NCBI RefSeq assembly: GCF_047675955.1
Contig: NC_132911.1
Coordinates: 21,474,565 to 21,538,564, forward strand
DNA length: 64,000 nt
From: Chlorocebus sabaeus
Lineage: Eukaryota; Chordata; Mammalia; Primates; Cercopithecidae
Reading direction: 5' to 3'
Positions 35,845 to 46,530 of this stretch are shown here, in pieces. A program made the translations under genes and the position numbers. The notes beneath the pieces were generated by a model. It was not told where the DNA came from and made no database searches. It worked only from the letters and a program-made list of their open reading frames with translations. Numbering within the stretch: the stretch's first letter is position 1; the number at the start of each line of letters is the position of its first letter.

Positions 35845-38800
35845 GATGGAGTCTTGCTCTGTCGCCCAGGCTAGAGTGCAGTGGCCGGATCTCAGCTCAC
35901 TGCAAGCTCCGCCTCCCGGGTTTACGCCATTCTCCTGCCTCAGCCTCCCGAGTAGCTGGGACTACAGGCACCCGCCACCTCGCCTGGCTAGTTTTTTGTA
36001 TTTTTTAGTAGAGACAGGGTTTCACCGTGTTAGCCAGGATGGTCTCCATCTCCTGACCTCATGATCCACCCATCTCGGCCTCCCAAAGTGCTGGGATTAC
36101 AGGCTTGAGCCACCGCGCCCAGCCAATGATTCTCATCTTTTTAACTTCAATATTATTATCTAGTGTTCTAGCTCCAACTTGTCAACCTGCTCAACACTAC
36201 TCATTACTAGTACTATTGTATTTTCCAGTTAATTCTTAGGTAGGTTTACTTTGTTTACCAATGAGTTTGGTTACCACTGCTTCTTGCACCCACTTCTTCC
36301 TTCTTGATTTATCTTTTTTAGAAACACACTTTAGTGAGCCTGAGAATAGTAAACTTACTCAGGCTTTGTCTGGAAATATCATGATTATGCCCTTATTCCT
36401 TCACGATGGTTTGACTGTGTATATAATTCTAGGTCGAGAGTTTCCTTCAGCTTTGAAGCTGTTCTATTCTGGTTCCCAATGTTGCTGTTGAAATCCTCAA
36501 TCTGTCTGATTATTTCCTTTTTGGAGATGTCTTTCCTTTCTGGTTTATTTTAAGGTAATGTCTTTTGTTTTTATTTTATTTTTATTTATTTATTTTTTTT
36601 GAGACGGAGTCTCGCTCTGTCGCCCAGGCTGGAGTGCAGTGGCCGGATCTCGGCTCACTGCAAGCTCCGCCTCCCGGGTTCACGCCATTCTCCTGCCTCA
36701 GCCTCCCAAATAGCTGGAACTACAGGCGCCCGCCACCTCGCCCGGCTAGTTTTTTGTATTTTTTAGTAGAGATGGGGTTTCACCGTGTTAGCCAGGATGG
36801 TCTTGATCTCCTGACCTCGTGATCTGCCTGTCTCAGCCTCCCAAAGTGCTGGGATTCCAGGCTTGAGCCACCGCACCCGGTCGTTTTTATTTTCTATAGT
36901 TTTACCATGATATGTTAAGGTGTAGATTTATTTTTATTTATCTGTTCAGGACTTAGGTTTTCAGGTATGAGGATCTATGTCTTTGATCAATTCTGGAAAA
37001 TTCTTGGTTGTTTTCCCTTTGAATATTGACTGTCTTCCAGTCTTTCGAGTTCCTTTTCCAATTAGATATATGTTGGGCCTTCTCACTCTGTCCCCCGTGT
37101 TAGCTTTTCTTTCATGTTTCTTTAACTCTCCCTCTGTGCCTTATACTTGGTAATTCCTTCACAGTATTGTTGATCATACTAATTCTGCTTCTGCTGCTTT
37201 ATTCTGCTTTTTAATCATTTGTTGAGGTTTTCTTTTATTTTTGTTTTAAAAAAGACAAGGTCTTGCTCTGTTGCCCAGGTTGGAGTGCAATGGCCTGATC
37301 ATGGCTCGCTGCAGCCTCAAACGCCTCGGCTCAAGTGATCCTCCCCTTCAGCCTCCTGAGTAGCTGGGACTACGGGCACAAGCCATCATGCCCGGCTATT
37401 ATTATTTTGTTTTGTAGAGCTGGAGTCTCACTATGTTATCCAGACTGGTTTCTAAATTCTGACCTCAAGCGATCCTCCCACCTTGGCCTCTCAAAGCGCT
37501 GGGATTATAGGCATGAGTCACCACGCCCATCCTCAGCTTCCGGTTTTTTATATCTAGAAAGCTGCATTTGGTTCTTTTTCTTGTTCATAATGTCTTGTTC
37601 TTATTATAATGATTCCTACTTTTACATTTACTTGGTTTTAAACATATATATATACACACACACATATTTATGTATATACATGTTTTAGAGACAAGATCTT
37701 GCTCTGTCTCCCAGTCTGGAGTGTAGTGGTGCAATCATAGCTCACTGCAGTCTTGAACTCCTGAGTTCAAGCCATCTTTCTGCCTCAGCCTCCCGAGTAG
37801 CCTGGGCTACAGGCATGCACCACCACACCCAGCTTTATCTGATATTTTTTTAGATTGGGGTTCTAAGGTCTTGGTTGGGCTAGTCTGCAGTCACTTGATT
37901 TCTTTCTGTTGACTCTAGCTGGATTGTTTCTTGTATGTTTTGTAATTTTATACGGTGAGCTCATCTTCAGTTTATTTTGTTGTTTTCCAAAAGAATTCGA
38001 TGTTGCCTGAGTTTGGAGAGTGTCCCAACAGAGTGGTTTCGTGTTTGCTTCTGCCATTTACCTCAGGAATATCATAAACTTGGGATTTTCTATACATTTC
38101 TTGGCTTGGCAGTACTCACTGAGTAAATTCAGACCCTGTAAGTGAGAGGCGCAGCTGTGGGTCGTGGGCTCTCACTGGAGGCTTCTTTTATTTCCATTCA
38201 TGCTTCCTTGTTAGCTTCCTTTTATGGTGGCTAGGGTTTCGATTTTTCTTTTTCATTTTTGAGGGGAAGAGGGCTGGTGTGGGCTTTTTAGTCTGCAATC
38301 CTCAACACTTACCTTGGGCCTTTTACTAAGAGTATAGCCCTTGCGGGTTCTAGCCTCCCCATGGTGGTCTCAGCTGCAACTCTCCTTCTCGCCTGAGCCC
38401 GAGGCCTTGTCTCCTGTCTGTGAGGTTTTTTATGTTGCTTTGTTGTATTTTTTAAAGACAGAGTCTCGTTCTGTCGCCCAGGCTGGCATGCAGTGGCACA
38501 ATCTCGGCTCACTGCAACCTCCGCTTCCTGGGTTCAAGCAGTTCTCCTGCCTCCGCCCCCTGAGTAGCTGGGATTACAGGTGTGCACCACCATACCTGGC
38601 TAATTTTTGTGTTTTTAGTAGAAACAGGGTTTCACCATATTGACCAGGTTGGTCTCAAACTTTTGACCTCAAGTTACCCGCCTGCCTCGGCCTTCCAAAG
38701 TGCTGGGATCATGGGCATGAGCCACCGTGCCCGGCCTGTGTGTGAGTTCTGAAGCGAAAAGTCCTGGCTGTTTTCAGGCCCATTTCCCCTCAGTTGCTGC

Positions 38801-41800
38801 ACACCAGCTCCTGCACCCGCCTCTCATTTCTTTTTTCTTTTTTTTTTTTGGAGATAGAGTGTTGCTCTGTCGCCCAGGCTGGAGTGCAGTGGCGCGATCT
38901 CAGCTCACTGCAAGCCCTACCTCCCAGGTTCATGCCATTCTCCTGCCTCAGCCTCCCAAGTAGCTGGGACTACAGGTGCCCGTCACTACGCCTGGCTGAT
39001 TTTTTGTATTTTTAGTAGAGACAGGGTTTCACCGTGTTAGCCAGGATGGTCTCAGTCTCCTGACCTCGCGATCCGTCCACCTCGGCCTCCCAAAGTGCTG
39101 GGATTACAGGTGTGAGCCACTTCGCCCAGCCAAAACCTTTATTATGTATATCCATACATTATGCATAAGACAAAAGTACCATACAGGCTCTTGTCATTTA
39201 TAAGTGTGATGATTGGGGTTTCACACTTGTGCGTAAGATGTGCCTCCCACAAACCTGGTTACAAGTTGGCACATTACCTGTCCGATGTGAAAAAAGAAAG
39301 TAGTACTGTACATAAAAGCGTGAATCTGCTTTCTCATTTGATGAGTGTCTCAGTCTGCCCAAGTTGCTATAACAAAATACCACAGACTGGAAGGCTTTAG
39401 CAACAGACGTTTTCTCACAGTTCTGGAGGCTTGAGGTCTGAGATCAGGGGGCCGGCATGGTTGGGTTCTGGTAAGGGTCCTCTCCCTGAGTTGCAGATGG
39501 CAGCCTTCTTGCTATGTGTTCACATGTGGGGCAGGAGAGTGGAGAGAAAGAGAGTGAGTTCTCTAGTGTCTCTTACTGTAAAGGTACTAGTTCTATCATG
39601 AGGGTCCCGCCCTCATGACCCCAAACCTAACGACCTCCCAAGGCCCCCATTTCTAAATACTATCACGGTGGAGAATAGGGCTTCAACGTAGGAATTTGGA
39701 GGATGGGGGAACAGCTGTAATTTAGCCCATAGCAATCAGACTTCCTTATCGACAGCTGCCTTTCAGCTTGGAGGCCCATCTGTGAGCCTAGCAAGAACGG
39801 GATTACCAGGTTCAAATTCTTGGACAGAGCCCACCTCAGCAGGGGGTACAGGGCTGAGAACACAGTAAGGTCCACACAATCCATGAGTAGTGTGTAGAGT
39901 TTGGGGAGGGAAATCAACTCAGTATTTCTGCCTGAGGCCAGCCCCCGAGAGGTGCCAGGCCTAAGTGGCCCTCTCTTCTCTGCTTCCTCCCACTGCAGGT
40001 CACCATGGTAGGAGTGCAGCTTTCTCCCCCAGTTACTTTCCAGCTCCGGGCTGGCTCAGGACCGGTGTTCCTCTGTGGCCAGGAACGTTATGGTAAGTCA
40101 GAACCCGGGCTCAGGAAGGTCTGAGAGTACCGTGCCAGGCAGGGGCTCGAGATATACTAGCTCTTCAAACCCTGGAGGGATTCTTGAATTTTGGGAGAAA
40201 ATCCCCAAAGGCAACATGACGACCAGCAGCCTGGACTGGAAGGCAAGGGCGCTGGTCCCTGTTCTTCTTTACCCGCTATGACCTCTGTAGGCTGCAGCCC
40301 CTCGCTTGTAAACTTCAAAGAGCAGTTGTGAAGAATAAATGGGATATTCAGGAAAAGTACTCAGCATAATACCCGGTACTAGGGAGCCACTGTTGAGGAT
40401 GTGGCTGCTGCACTGATGCAGACCACAGCAACGCAGACTGTAGCAACGCAGCATGATGCTGACTCCTTCAAGATCCCTTCAACTGGCCCTCTTTTCTGTA
40501 TGATTATGCCTCATTCATAATTATGATTATGCTAAAAAGCCTTGGCAGGTCCCACTTCTCTTAGGATAAGGTTTCAGTTCATTAGCTATTTGCTTTAGAT
40601 TCTTTCCCCTTCTCCCTCCTCTTCCTCCCCCACTCTGCCTACCTTTAGCCTTGGCCCCAGCCCTTGCCAATATGAATCCCCCTCCTACCCAGCCAGAGCC
40701 ACTTCCCCTGCCCTCTTTCTACCACCCTAGCCCTCTGGAAGGCTTTCCTAGACCCCCTACCCTACCCTGGCCTCCACTGTCAAGAGGACCAGAAAGGGTG
40801 CCGCCCTATACAGGTAGCAGGCAGGTAACCACTGTTAACTCCAGACTAGGATTCCTCCAGGGCAGTGCTTGGAGCAGCACGCATCACAGAATGGGAGGTG
40901 GGCATCGAGATTCTGTTACTCTGAAGCTGTACCCCTGCCCCCTTTCCCATTGCTATCACAGAAGCATCAGACCTAACCTGGGAGGAGGAGGAGGAGGAAG
41001 AAGGGGAGGAGGAGGAAGAAGAGGAGGAAGATGATGAGGATGAGGATGCAGATATATCTCTGGAGGAGGAAAGCCCTGTCAAACAAGTCAAAAGGCTGGT
41101 GCCCCAGAAGCAGATGAGCGTGGCTAAGGTGGGGGAAGGAGTGTGGCTGTTTGGAAGGAAGTGGTGCCCCTACAGAAGCACCTCAGAGGGATGGGCCACC
41201 GGGAGCCTGGGCCAGCCTCCCAAGCTGAGTGTGCAGGATGGGCCAAGGCCACCTCGGCTAGTTCTGGCCAGGTGCTCAGCGGGAACCTTGTGGACCTTGG
41301 GAATCTGTTCTGGCTCTGGACTTTGTCCTAACTCTCCTAATAAACTGTTTTTTGGTTCCCAGAAAAAAAAGCTGGAAAAAGAACAAGAGGAAGCAAGGTA
41401 ACTCTTCCTACCTGTTAAATTAGCTGAAATCTCTTAGCTGAGATATACAGTGTTAGAATACTGTGCTGTTGGCATGTACGCGTACAAATGTCCACACGGT
41501 GTATATACCTGCACATGCAGGCACACAGGTATGGAAGTTCTGGAGGGTGGCATCACCTTTCTGGAAAAGCATTACAACATACTTACCTTGGGACCTAATT
41601 CCACTGAAGGCAATTCCTTCCACAGAATTCCATCTAAAATTCAGGGGAAATTATCTGCACTAAGATATTTCTCATGGCTGGACACAGTGGCTCGTGCCTG
41701 TAATCCCGGCACTTTGGGATGCCAAGGCAGGTGGATCACTTGAGATCAGGAGCTCGAGACTAGCCTGGTCAACATGATGAAACCCTGTGTTTACTAAAAA

Positions 41801-43500
41801 TACAAAAATTAGCCAGGCCTGGTGGCGTGCCTGTAATTCCAACTACTCAGGAGGCTGAGGCATGAGAATTGCTTGAGCCCAGGGAAAAGTTGCAGTGAGC
41901 CGAAATTGTGCCACTGCACTCCAGCCTGGATGACACAACGAGACTCAATCTCAAAAAACAAAATTTAAAAAAGATGCTTATCATGGCATTATTCAAATGG
42001 TGAAAAAATGGAAGCATTCTAAATGTCTACCAATGTAACAATTGACTAAACTACATCTGTTTTCTCAATGGAATATTAATAATGCTTATGAAAAATATAG
42101 CAGCCTGGAAAGTATGTGTATAGTTTTGGTTTGTTTGTTTAATGAGACAGGGTTTTGCTCTGCCACCCAAGCCGGAGTGGGATGGCACAATCATGGCTCA
42201 CTGCAGCCTTAACTTCCTGGGCTCAAGTGATCCACCTCAGCTTTCCAAGTAGCTGGGAATATAGGCACGTGCCACTATGCATGGAGAATTTTTAAGTTTT
42301 GTGTAGAGACAGGGTCTTTCTTTGTTGCCCAGGCTGATCTCAAACTCCTGGCCTCACACAATCCTCCTGCCTCAGCCTCCCAAACCACTGGAATTACAAG
42401 TGTGAACTCTGCACCTGACAAGAGTATTGATAGTTCATATAGCAGGATATAAAGTCATTTTTATTTTATTTCACACATTTTTTTTTAAGAGTTTGACCAG
42501 GCCAGGCATGGTGGCTCACACCTGTAATTCCAGCACTTTGGGAAGCCAAGGTGGGAGACTCACTTGAGGTCAGGAGTTCAAGACCAGCCTTGCCAACATA
42601 GCAAAACCCTATCTCTACTGAAAATACAAAATTTAGCTGGGCGTGGTGGCACGTGCCTGTAATCTCAGCTACTCAGGAGGCTGAGGCAGGAGAATTACTT
42701 AAACCCGGAATGCGAAGGATGCAGTGAGCCAAGATCACACCACTGCACTCCAGCCTGGGCAACAGAGAAAAAGAAAAGTTTGACCAAAAAAAAATAATAA
42801 CCCTGAAAGAAAATACACCAGAATGTTTAGTGTGGGCAGTAAAGAAAACTCTAAGTAATGTATTTTCTTGTCTATTTGCTATATTTTGTACAAAATGGTT
42901 AATATTTTATAATGAAAAAGACATTTGTGGGCCAGGTGTGGTGGTGCACACCTGCAGTCCCAGCTACTCAGGAGGCTGAGGCAGGAGGATCACTTGAGCC
43001 CAGGAGGCTACAGTGAGCTGTGATGGTGTCACTGTACTCTAGCCTGGGCAACAGAGCCAGACTCCATCTCAAAAACAAAACAAAACAAAAGACATTTGTG
43101 ATAACCAAATGAAGATAGAAGCTTAAGGAAAACACATGTGCGTGTGCATGCACACACGCACACCCCTTTGTTTAAAGAGTCCGAGTGGTCCCCAGGAGGA
43201 GCAGCCAGGCTTGCTTTCCAGGGTGGGCACTGGGAGGGCCCCGCCACAGATCTGGAGCAGAGCTCTCTCTCTGACCCCCATCCCACTCCTGCTCCACTCC
43301 ACCCTGTTGCAGAGCCAGCGTTAGAGACAAGAGCCCTGCGAAAAAGGTGAGTAGGACCGGGGGCTGTGGTCCCTGAGACAGGCGGGTATTTTCTTGGGGG
43401 GCTGCCTGGTATGGAGAAGGGAATGGGACCCTGGAGCCCTGCCTTCCCTCCACAGGCCAAAGCCACAGCCAGACCCAAGAAGCCAGGATTCAAGAAATGA
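32709..43500 (+). CDS. NPM2: Nucleoplasmin-2, complete coding region (eight exons)
   Basis: NPM2 is the oocyte nucleoplasmin, a pentameric histone chaperone that acts in sperm chromatin remodelling and nucleolar organisation of the egg and early embryo. Coding exons 32709-32766, 32896-32981, 33111-33236, 39999-40092, 40962-41128, 41363-41397, 43313-43346 and 43456-43500 total 645 nt, giving 214 residues plus stop, the human length. The protein starts MNLSSASSTEEKAV. Residues about 15-120 form the beta-rich core (CELSQERRTWTFRP, VTIASLQASVLPM). Residues 129-150 are a tract of only Glu and Asp apart from one Gly. A bipartite nuclear signal follows (KQVKRLVPQKQ, then KKK), and a basic tail ends KKPGFKK. 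All joins keep frame. Confidence 0.96.
32896..32981 (+). CDS. NPM2: NPM2 coding exon 2
   Basis: Encodes CELSQERRTWTFRPQLEGK through LLLHT. The acceptor follows ctttctcctccgcag. The donor gtcggt is weak, with C at +3. Confidence 0.93.
33111..33236 (+). CDS. NPM2: NPM2 coding exon 3
   Basis: A 42-codon phase-0 exon encoding ICLGEKAEEEMHRVEILPP through SLQASVLPM. The acceptor follows acccacgcag; the donor is gtgggc. Confidence 0.94.
33271..33312. repeat. (CAGCCT)n-(CACCCT)n hexanucleotide repeat
   Basis: About seven units, first cagcct and then caccct, lie 35 bp inside the NPM2 intron after exon 3. Confidence 0.85.
33479..33813. repeat. MER1-type hAT-Charlie element
   Basis: It starts caggggtccccaacc and ends ggttggagactgctg as inverted ends. 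The 8-bp direct repeat ctttaaat/ctttaaac flanks it, which is the hAT signature. Confidence 0.7.
33949..34252 (-). repeat. Alu, minus orientation
   Basis: Long T run, then a full Alu ending CACCACACCCAGCC. Confidence 0.94.
34442..34655. repeat. Old DNA-transposon-like repeat
   Basis: gggtaggcaaactagagg, ggaacacagccacactcatt and ccatatggtttgcaagccta are familiar blocks of a medium-reiterated repeat. The family was not assigned. Confidence 0.45.
34677..34977 (-). repeat. Alu, minus orientation, carrying a (GTG)n tract
   Basis: Full Alu with gccaaaaagatc on both sides. A trinucleotide (GGT)n tract at 34813-34845 replaces part of the linker between the arms. Confidence 0.92.
35485..35786 (-). 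repeat. Alu, minus orientation (first of two at one site)
   Basis: Full Alu. tgattctcctctttttattt precedes it and tgattctcgtctttttattt follows. Confidence 0.93.
35798..36124 (-). repeat. Young AluY, Old World monkey type, second at the same site
   Basis: A (TTTA)n tail (35801-35843) leads to a near-consensus AluY with GCCGGATCTCAGCTC, GGGTTTACGCC and GGCTTGAGCC. tgattctcatctttttaa follows it. Confidence 0.93.
36560..36882 (-). repeat. Young AluY, Old World monkey type, minus orientation
   Basis: T-rich tail and AluY body with GCCGGATCTCGGCTC, CACCTCGCCCGGCTAG and GGCTTGAGCC. Confidence 0.93.
37241..37532 (-). repeat. Alu (AluJ-like), minus orientation
   Basis: Diverged dimer from aaaaagacaaggtcttgctc to CACCACGCCCATCC. 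Confidence 0.88.
37681..37833 (-). repeat. Alu monomer (FRAM/FLAM-like), minus orientation
   Basis: Only one arm is present, from gttttagagacaagatcttg to CACCACACCCAGC. Confidence 0.8.
38449..38736 (-). repeat. Alu, minus orientation
   Basis: Full Alu flanked by tctgtgag and gtgtgtgag. Confidence 0.93.
38831..39131 (-). repeat. Alu, minus orientation
   Basis: T run, then a full Alu ending CACTTCGCCCAGCC. Confidence 0.93.
39343..39735. repeat. Ancient interspersed repeat, family not assigned
   Basis: gctataacaaaataccacag, ctcacagttctggaggcttg, cctctagtgtctctt-like and gcccatagca blocks match a common old mammalian repeat that I cannot name with confidence. Confidence 0.5.
39999..40092 (+). 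CDS. NPM2: NPM2 coding exon 4
   Basis: Encodes VTMVGVQLSPPVTFQLRAG through LCGQERY plus one base of Glu. The acceptor follows tcctcccactgcag; the donor is gtaagt. It is separated from exon 3 by 6.8 kb of mainly repeats. Confidence 0.95.
40962..41128 (+). CDS. NPM2: NPM2 coding exon 5 (acidic tract and nuclear signal)
   Basis: Encodes ASDLTW, then a Glu/Asp tract at residues 129-150 interrupted once by Gly136, then ESPVKQVKRLVPQKQ. The acceptor follows cccattgctatcacag; the donor is gtgggg. The GAG/GAA/GAT codon run is a length-mutable purine tract. Confidence 0.95.
41363..41397 (+). CDS. NPM2: NPM2 coding exon 6 (35 nt microexon-like)
   Basis: Encodes KKKLEKEQEEA plus two bases of Arg. The exon opens with eight A directly after the acceptor ggttcccag; the donor is gtaact. 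Confidence 0.9.
41676..41973 (+). repeat. Alu, plus orientation
   Basis: Diverged full Alu from GGCTGGACACAGTGGCTCGT to an A-rich tail in an NPM2 intron. Confidence 0.9.
42127..42419 (-). repeat. Alu (older), minus orientation
   Basis: Diverged Alu from ttgtttgtttaatgagacag to GCACCTGAC. Confidence 0.87.
42500..42776 (+). repeat. Alu, plus orientation
   Basis: Full Alu flanked by aagagtttgacca and aaaagtttgacca. It is about 80 bp from an opposite-strand Alu. Confidence 0.92.
42930..43091 (+). repeat. Internally deleted Alu
   Basis: The first 40 bases of an Alu are joined directly to its right-arm half (CAGTCCCAGCTACTCAGG). It ends in (AAAAC)n and is flanked by aagacatttgtg. Confidence 0.88.
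43313..43346 (+). CDS. NPM2: NPM2 coding exon 7
   Basis: Encodes ASVRDKSPAKK after completing an Arg codon. The acceptor follows ccaccctgttgcag; the donor is gtgagt. Confidence 0.92.
43456..43500 (+). CDS. NPM2: NPM2 coding exon 8 (end of CDS)
   Basis: Encodes AKATARPKKPGFKK and TGA at 43498-43500. The acceptor follows gccttccctccacag. Confidence 0.95.
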   Translation, partial: AKATARPKKPGFKK

Positions 43501-43685
43501 GGGCCACGCTTTGGGGGCCACACAGGGTGCCCCTGCCTGGCCCCTCCATCTGTGTCTGAATGTGACAGGGGTGTTGTAGGGGCAACATGAGAGCCCCTCA
43601 CCCCCAACTCTCCGCTTTCAGGAGACCCCCAGTGAAGAGCCCCACCTCGGGGTCACAATAAAGTTGCCTAGTCAGGACTTCCCTT
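43501..43685 (+). other. NPM2: NPM2 3'UTR, possibly with a small intron
   Basis: A candidate 95-nt intron (43527-43621) runs from agg/gtgccc to ctccgctttcag/gaga. AATAAA at 43657-43662 is the only good polyadenylation signal. The stop would lie 26 nt before the junction, too close to trigger decay. Confidence 0.6.
43657..43662 (+). terminator. NPM2: NPM2 polyadenylation signal
   Basis: AATAAA in gtcacaataaagttgcc, about 157 nt after the stop codon. Confidence 0.75.
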
Positions 43686-44670
43686 CTCTTCCCTGGAGCC
43701 GGCCTCCTTGTCCGCAGCGCCAGCCCAAGTGCCCGGCAGAGGGCAGTCTTGAACCAGTGCACCCGGGCCCTGAGGTCATACCCACCTCGCTGTACCCAGC
43801 CCCCGCGGCTTGAGCCTGCTGTGTCCCTCCTCCTCGGCACCCCCAATTCTCCCCCAGTGGCAAGGGAAGAGCCTAGAATCTGCCTTCTGCTGAGCTGAGT
43901 GTCAGGTGTATTCGCAGCCCACACACTCCCTCTGGGCAGGGCTAGGTTTATAGGCACCCAAGGGCTACAGCTGCTCAAGCTACCAGAAAGGGCCTTGCCC
44001 TAGGGGGCCAGCCCCCATGGTCTTCTCCGGACCATACTCCTGTCAGGCAGCTACTGTGTGCAGAGCATCTCTAGGGACCTCAGGGACATCCATTCTTCCT
44101 GCTTGCTTCTGTTAGGGGCCAGCTCTTACAGAGACCTCCCACGTGTGAAGATCTGGGTCAGGCGGGAGCCAGAGGCCCGCGCCCTCAAGAAACCTTTGAG
44201 GTGGGATAGACGGGATGAGCTTTACAGAGGCACCAAGCCCCACATGCTATCAAGCAGGCCTCAATCAAGCATAGGGGCGAGGTCAAGAGAGGACTGGAAA
44301 ATGGGGTGGGGGACCCCCACCCTCTCCCCGGTGTGCAGAGGGGACTCTGGAGGGCTGTTCACCCGTGGGTGATGCTGGCGCAGTCCCTGGAGCAGGCAAA
44401 CACACAGATGGGCCCCCCACTCGGGGTTATCCAGGTAGCGCCTCTGCTGGCTTCTCCCTGCCCCTCCCCAGCACCCTTGGGGGCCAGGCCTGAAGTGAAC
44501 CAGTGGGAAGCTGGTCCTGCCATCCTGCCTAGGATCCCCAGGTATGGGGCCCAGGAGGTCGGAGCTCTTTGAACACCTGCCTGGGAAAGTCAACAGCCAG
44601 GCTGGGGCCTCCTGTCCAGCTATAGCTTCTCTTGAGACCAGAGACAGAGGTAGTAGAGGGCAGGGTGGTA
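43686..44670. other. NPM2-FGF17 spacer, repeat-free part
   Basis: GC-rich and without a recognisable gene or repeat. ORFs on both strands lack family features. Confidence 0.4.
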
Positions 44671-44674
44671 TTCA

Positions 44675-44990
44675 TTTTTTTTATTTTTATTTTTTCACTT
44701 TTTTAGAGACAGGGTCTCACTCTGTCACCCAGGCTGGAGGGCAGTGGCACAGTCTTAGCTCACGGCAGCCTCGACCTCCTGGGCTCAAGCAATCCTCCCA
44801 CCTCAGTCTCCCAAAGAGCTTGGAACTACAGGTGCGAGCCACCACACCACAATGAATTTTAAATTTTTTTGTAGAGACAGGGGGTCTTGTTATGTTGCCC
44901 AGGCTGGTCTCCAACTCCTGGGCTCAAGAGATCCTCCCGCCTCGGCCTCCCAAGTGCTGGGATTGCAGATGTGAGCCACCGCGCCCGCCC
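44675..44990 (-). repeat. Alu, minus orientation
   Basis: Diverged Alu between gggtggtattc and cggtggcattc flanks. Confidence 0.92.
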
Positions 44991-45049
44991 ACGGTGGCAT
45001 TCTCCCTGCATGTTTCCTACACCCATGAGGCAGATGTGGGTGCTGTCCC

Positions 45050-45142
45050 GCCCTCCAACAAACAGACAAGCCACTAACTTCAGGTCACCCAGAGTCCCAC
45101 GCTCCAACAAGGGGACAAACCACTAACTTCAGTCGTCCAGAG
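45050..45142. repeat. Two-copy 49-bp imperfect tandem duplication
   Basis: ctccaacaaacagacaagcc and ctccaacaaggggacaaacc each lead into cactaacttcag and a c-cagag ending. Confidence 0.75.
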
Positions 45143-45573
45143 AGTGACGAGGGGGACTGCTCCATGTGGGCAGCTGGTGCTTTTCGAACTTGGTTTCATC
45201 CACAGTGACCCGGGGTAGACAAACCCAGTTCCTCACCTTCAATTCACTTACAGTTTAGGGAAACAAAACTCAACACAATCATTTCAGTTACTGTCTGGTG
45301 CTTTGAAGGGAGTGGAACAGGTGAATTTGGGGGGCAGGGGGAAGCAGTTTGGCGAGAAGGTCTCCTGGAGGAGGCAATGGACAAGAAGGGGCCAATGGAC
45401 TTCATAAGGAGCTGGCAGAGGACGTCCCTGGAAACAGGAGCAGAGCATGCAAAAGGTCCAAGGCAGACACCTACTTGAAGGGGGATCGCTGCAGTGACAG
45501 CTAATTAATACCCACGACCCACTCCTTTAATCCTCATAACTGTGCCTTAAGGGGATTGTGATTGGCTCCATTT

Positions 45574-45879
45574 CTTTTTTTTAATTTTTTTTAGAGACTG
45601 GGTCATACTCTGTCACCCAGGTTGGAGTGCAGTGGCGCAATCATGGCTTACTGCAGCCCAGAACTCTGGGTTCCACCTGTTTCCTCCCGCTTCAGCCCCC
45701 TCAAGTAGCTGGGAATACAGGGACGCACCACCACACCCAGCTCATTTTTTAACATTTTTGTAGAGACGGGGGTCTCACCATATGGCCCTGGCTGGTCTCA
45801 AACTCCTGACCTCAAGCTATCCTTCTACCTCTGCCGCCCAAAGTGCTGGGATTACAGGTGTCAGCCACCACACCTGGCC
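45574..45879 (-). repeat. Alu (older), minus orientation
   Basis: Diverged Alu ending CACCACACCTGGCC; it is inserted beside an antisense MIR. Confidence 0.9.
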
Positions 45880-45990
45880 CAGCCCCATTTCTCAGATGAG
45901 GAAAGTGTGGCACAGAGAGGTTAGACAAGTTGCCCCAAGGTGACACAGCTGGCAGAGGAGCCAGGGAGTCCGGCCCCAGAGCCCTGGATT
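45880..45990 (-). repeat. MIR-like SINE, minus orientation
   Basis: catttctcagatgaggaaag, gttagacaagttgcccca and gtgacacagctggcagagga. Confidence 0.6.
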
Positions 45991-46232
45991 TTGACCACTC
46001 TGCTGATGGGAGGGAGGCATGAGCCGGTGCACAGTTTACGAAGTCTTGTAAACTGAGAGCAGGAGTTAGAAGTCAGTCAACCATGTAATGGTAGTCCTCA
46101 AGGGACAGCCAGGCCTCTCTACAGCCAAGCACGTATTTGGCCCCAAGCACATGAAGGCACGCAGCAGATAAACCAGTGATCACTTGATTTTGATTTGCAA
46201 GCAGGCAGTAGGAAATAAATTGCAAAGGTGGA

Positions 46233-46530
46233 GGCCGGGTGCTGTGGCTCAGGCCTGTAATCCCAGCACTTTGGGAGGCCGAGGTGGGTGGATCACCTGA
46301 GGTCGGGAGTTCGAGACCAGCCTGACCAACATGGAGAAACCCCGTCTCTATTAAAAATACAAAATTAGCCGGGCGTGGTGGTGGGCACCTGTAATCCCAG
46401 CTACTCGGGAGGCTGAGGCAGGAGAATCACTTGAACCTGGGAAACGGAGGTTACGGTGAGCTGAGATCATACCATTGCACTCCAGCCTGGACAACAAGAA
46501 TGAAACTCCGGTCTCAAAAAAAAAAAAAAA
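46233..46530 (+). repeat. Alu, plus orientation
   Basis: Full Alu with poly(A) tail, flanked by attgcaaa. It is the last Alu before a 7-kb Alu-free stretch. Confidence 0.93.

Larger units (their letters stand above)
36125..38300 (-). repeat. Probable old L1M remnant in antisense, with Alus
   Basis: Between Alus the sequence is T-rich, with blocks such as ttttgaatattgactgtctt-like and gcatttggttctttttcttg that resemble antisense L1M. Strongly decayed; assignment uncertain. Confidence 0.35.
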
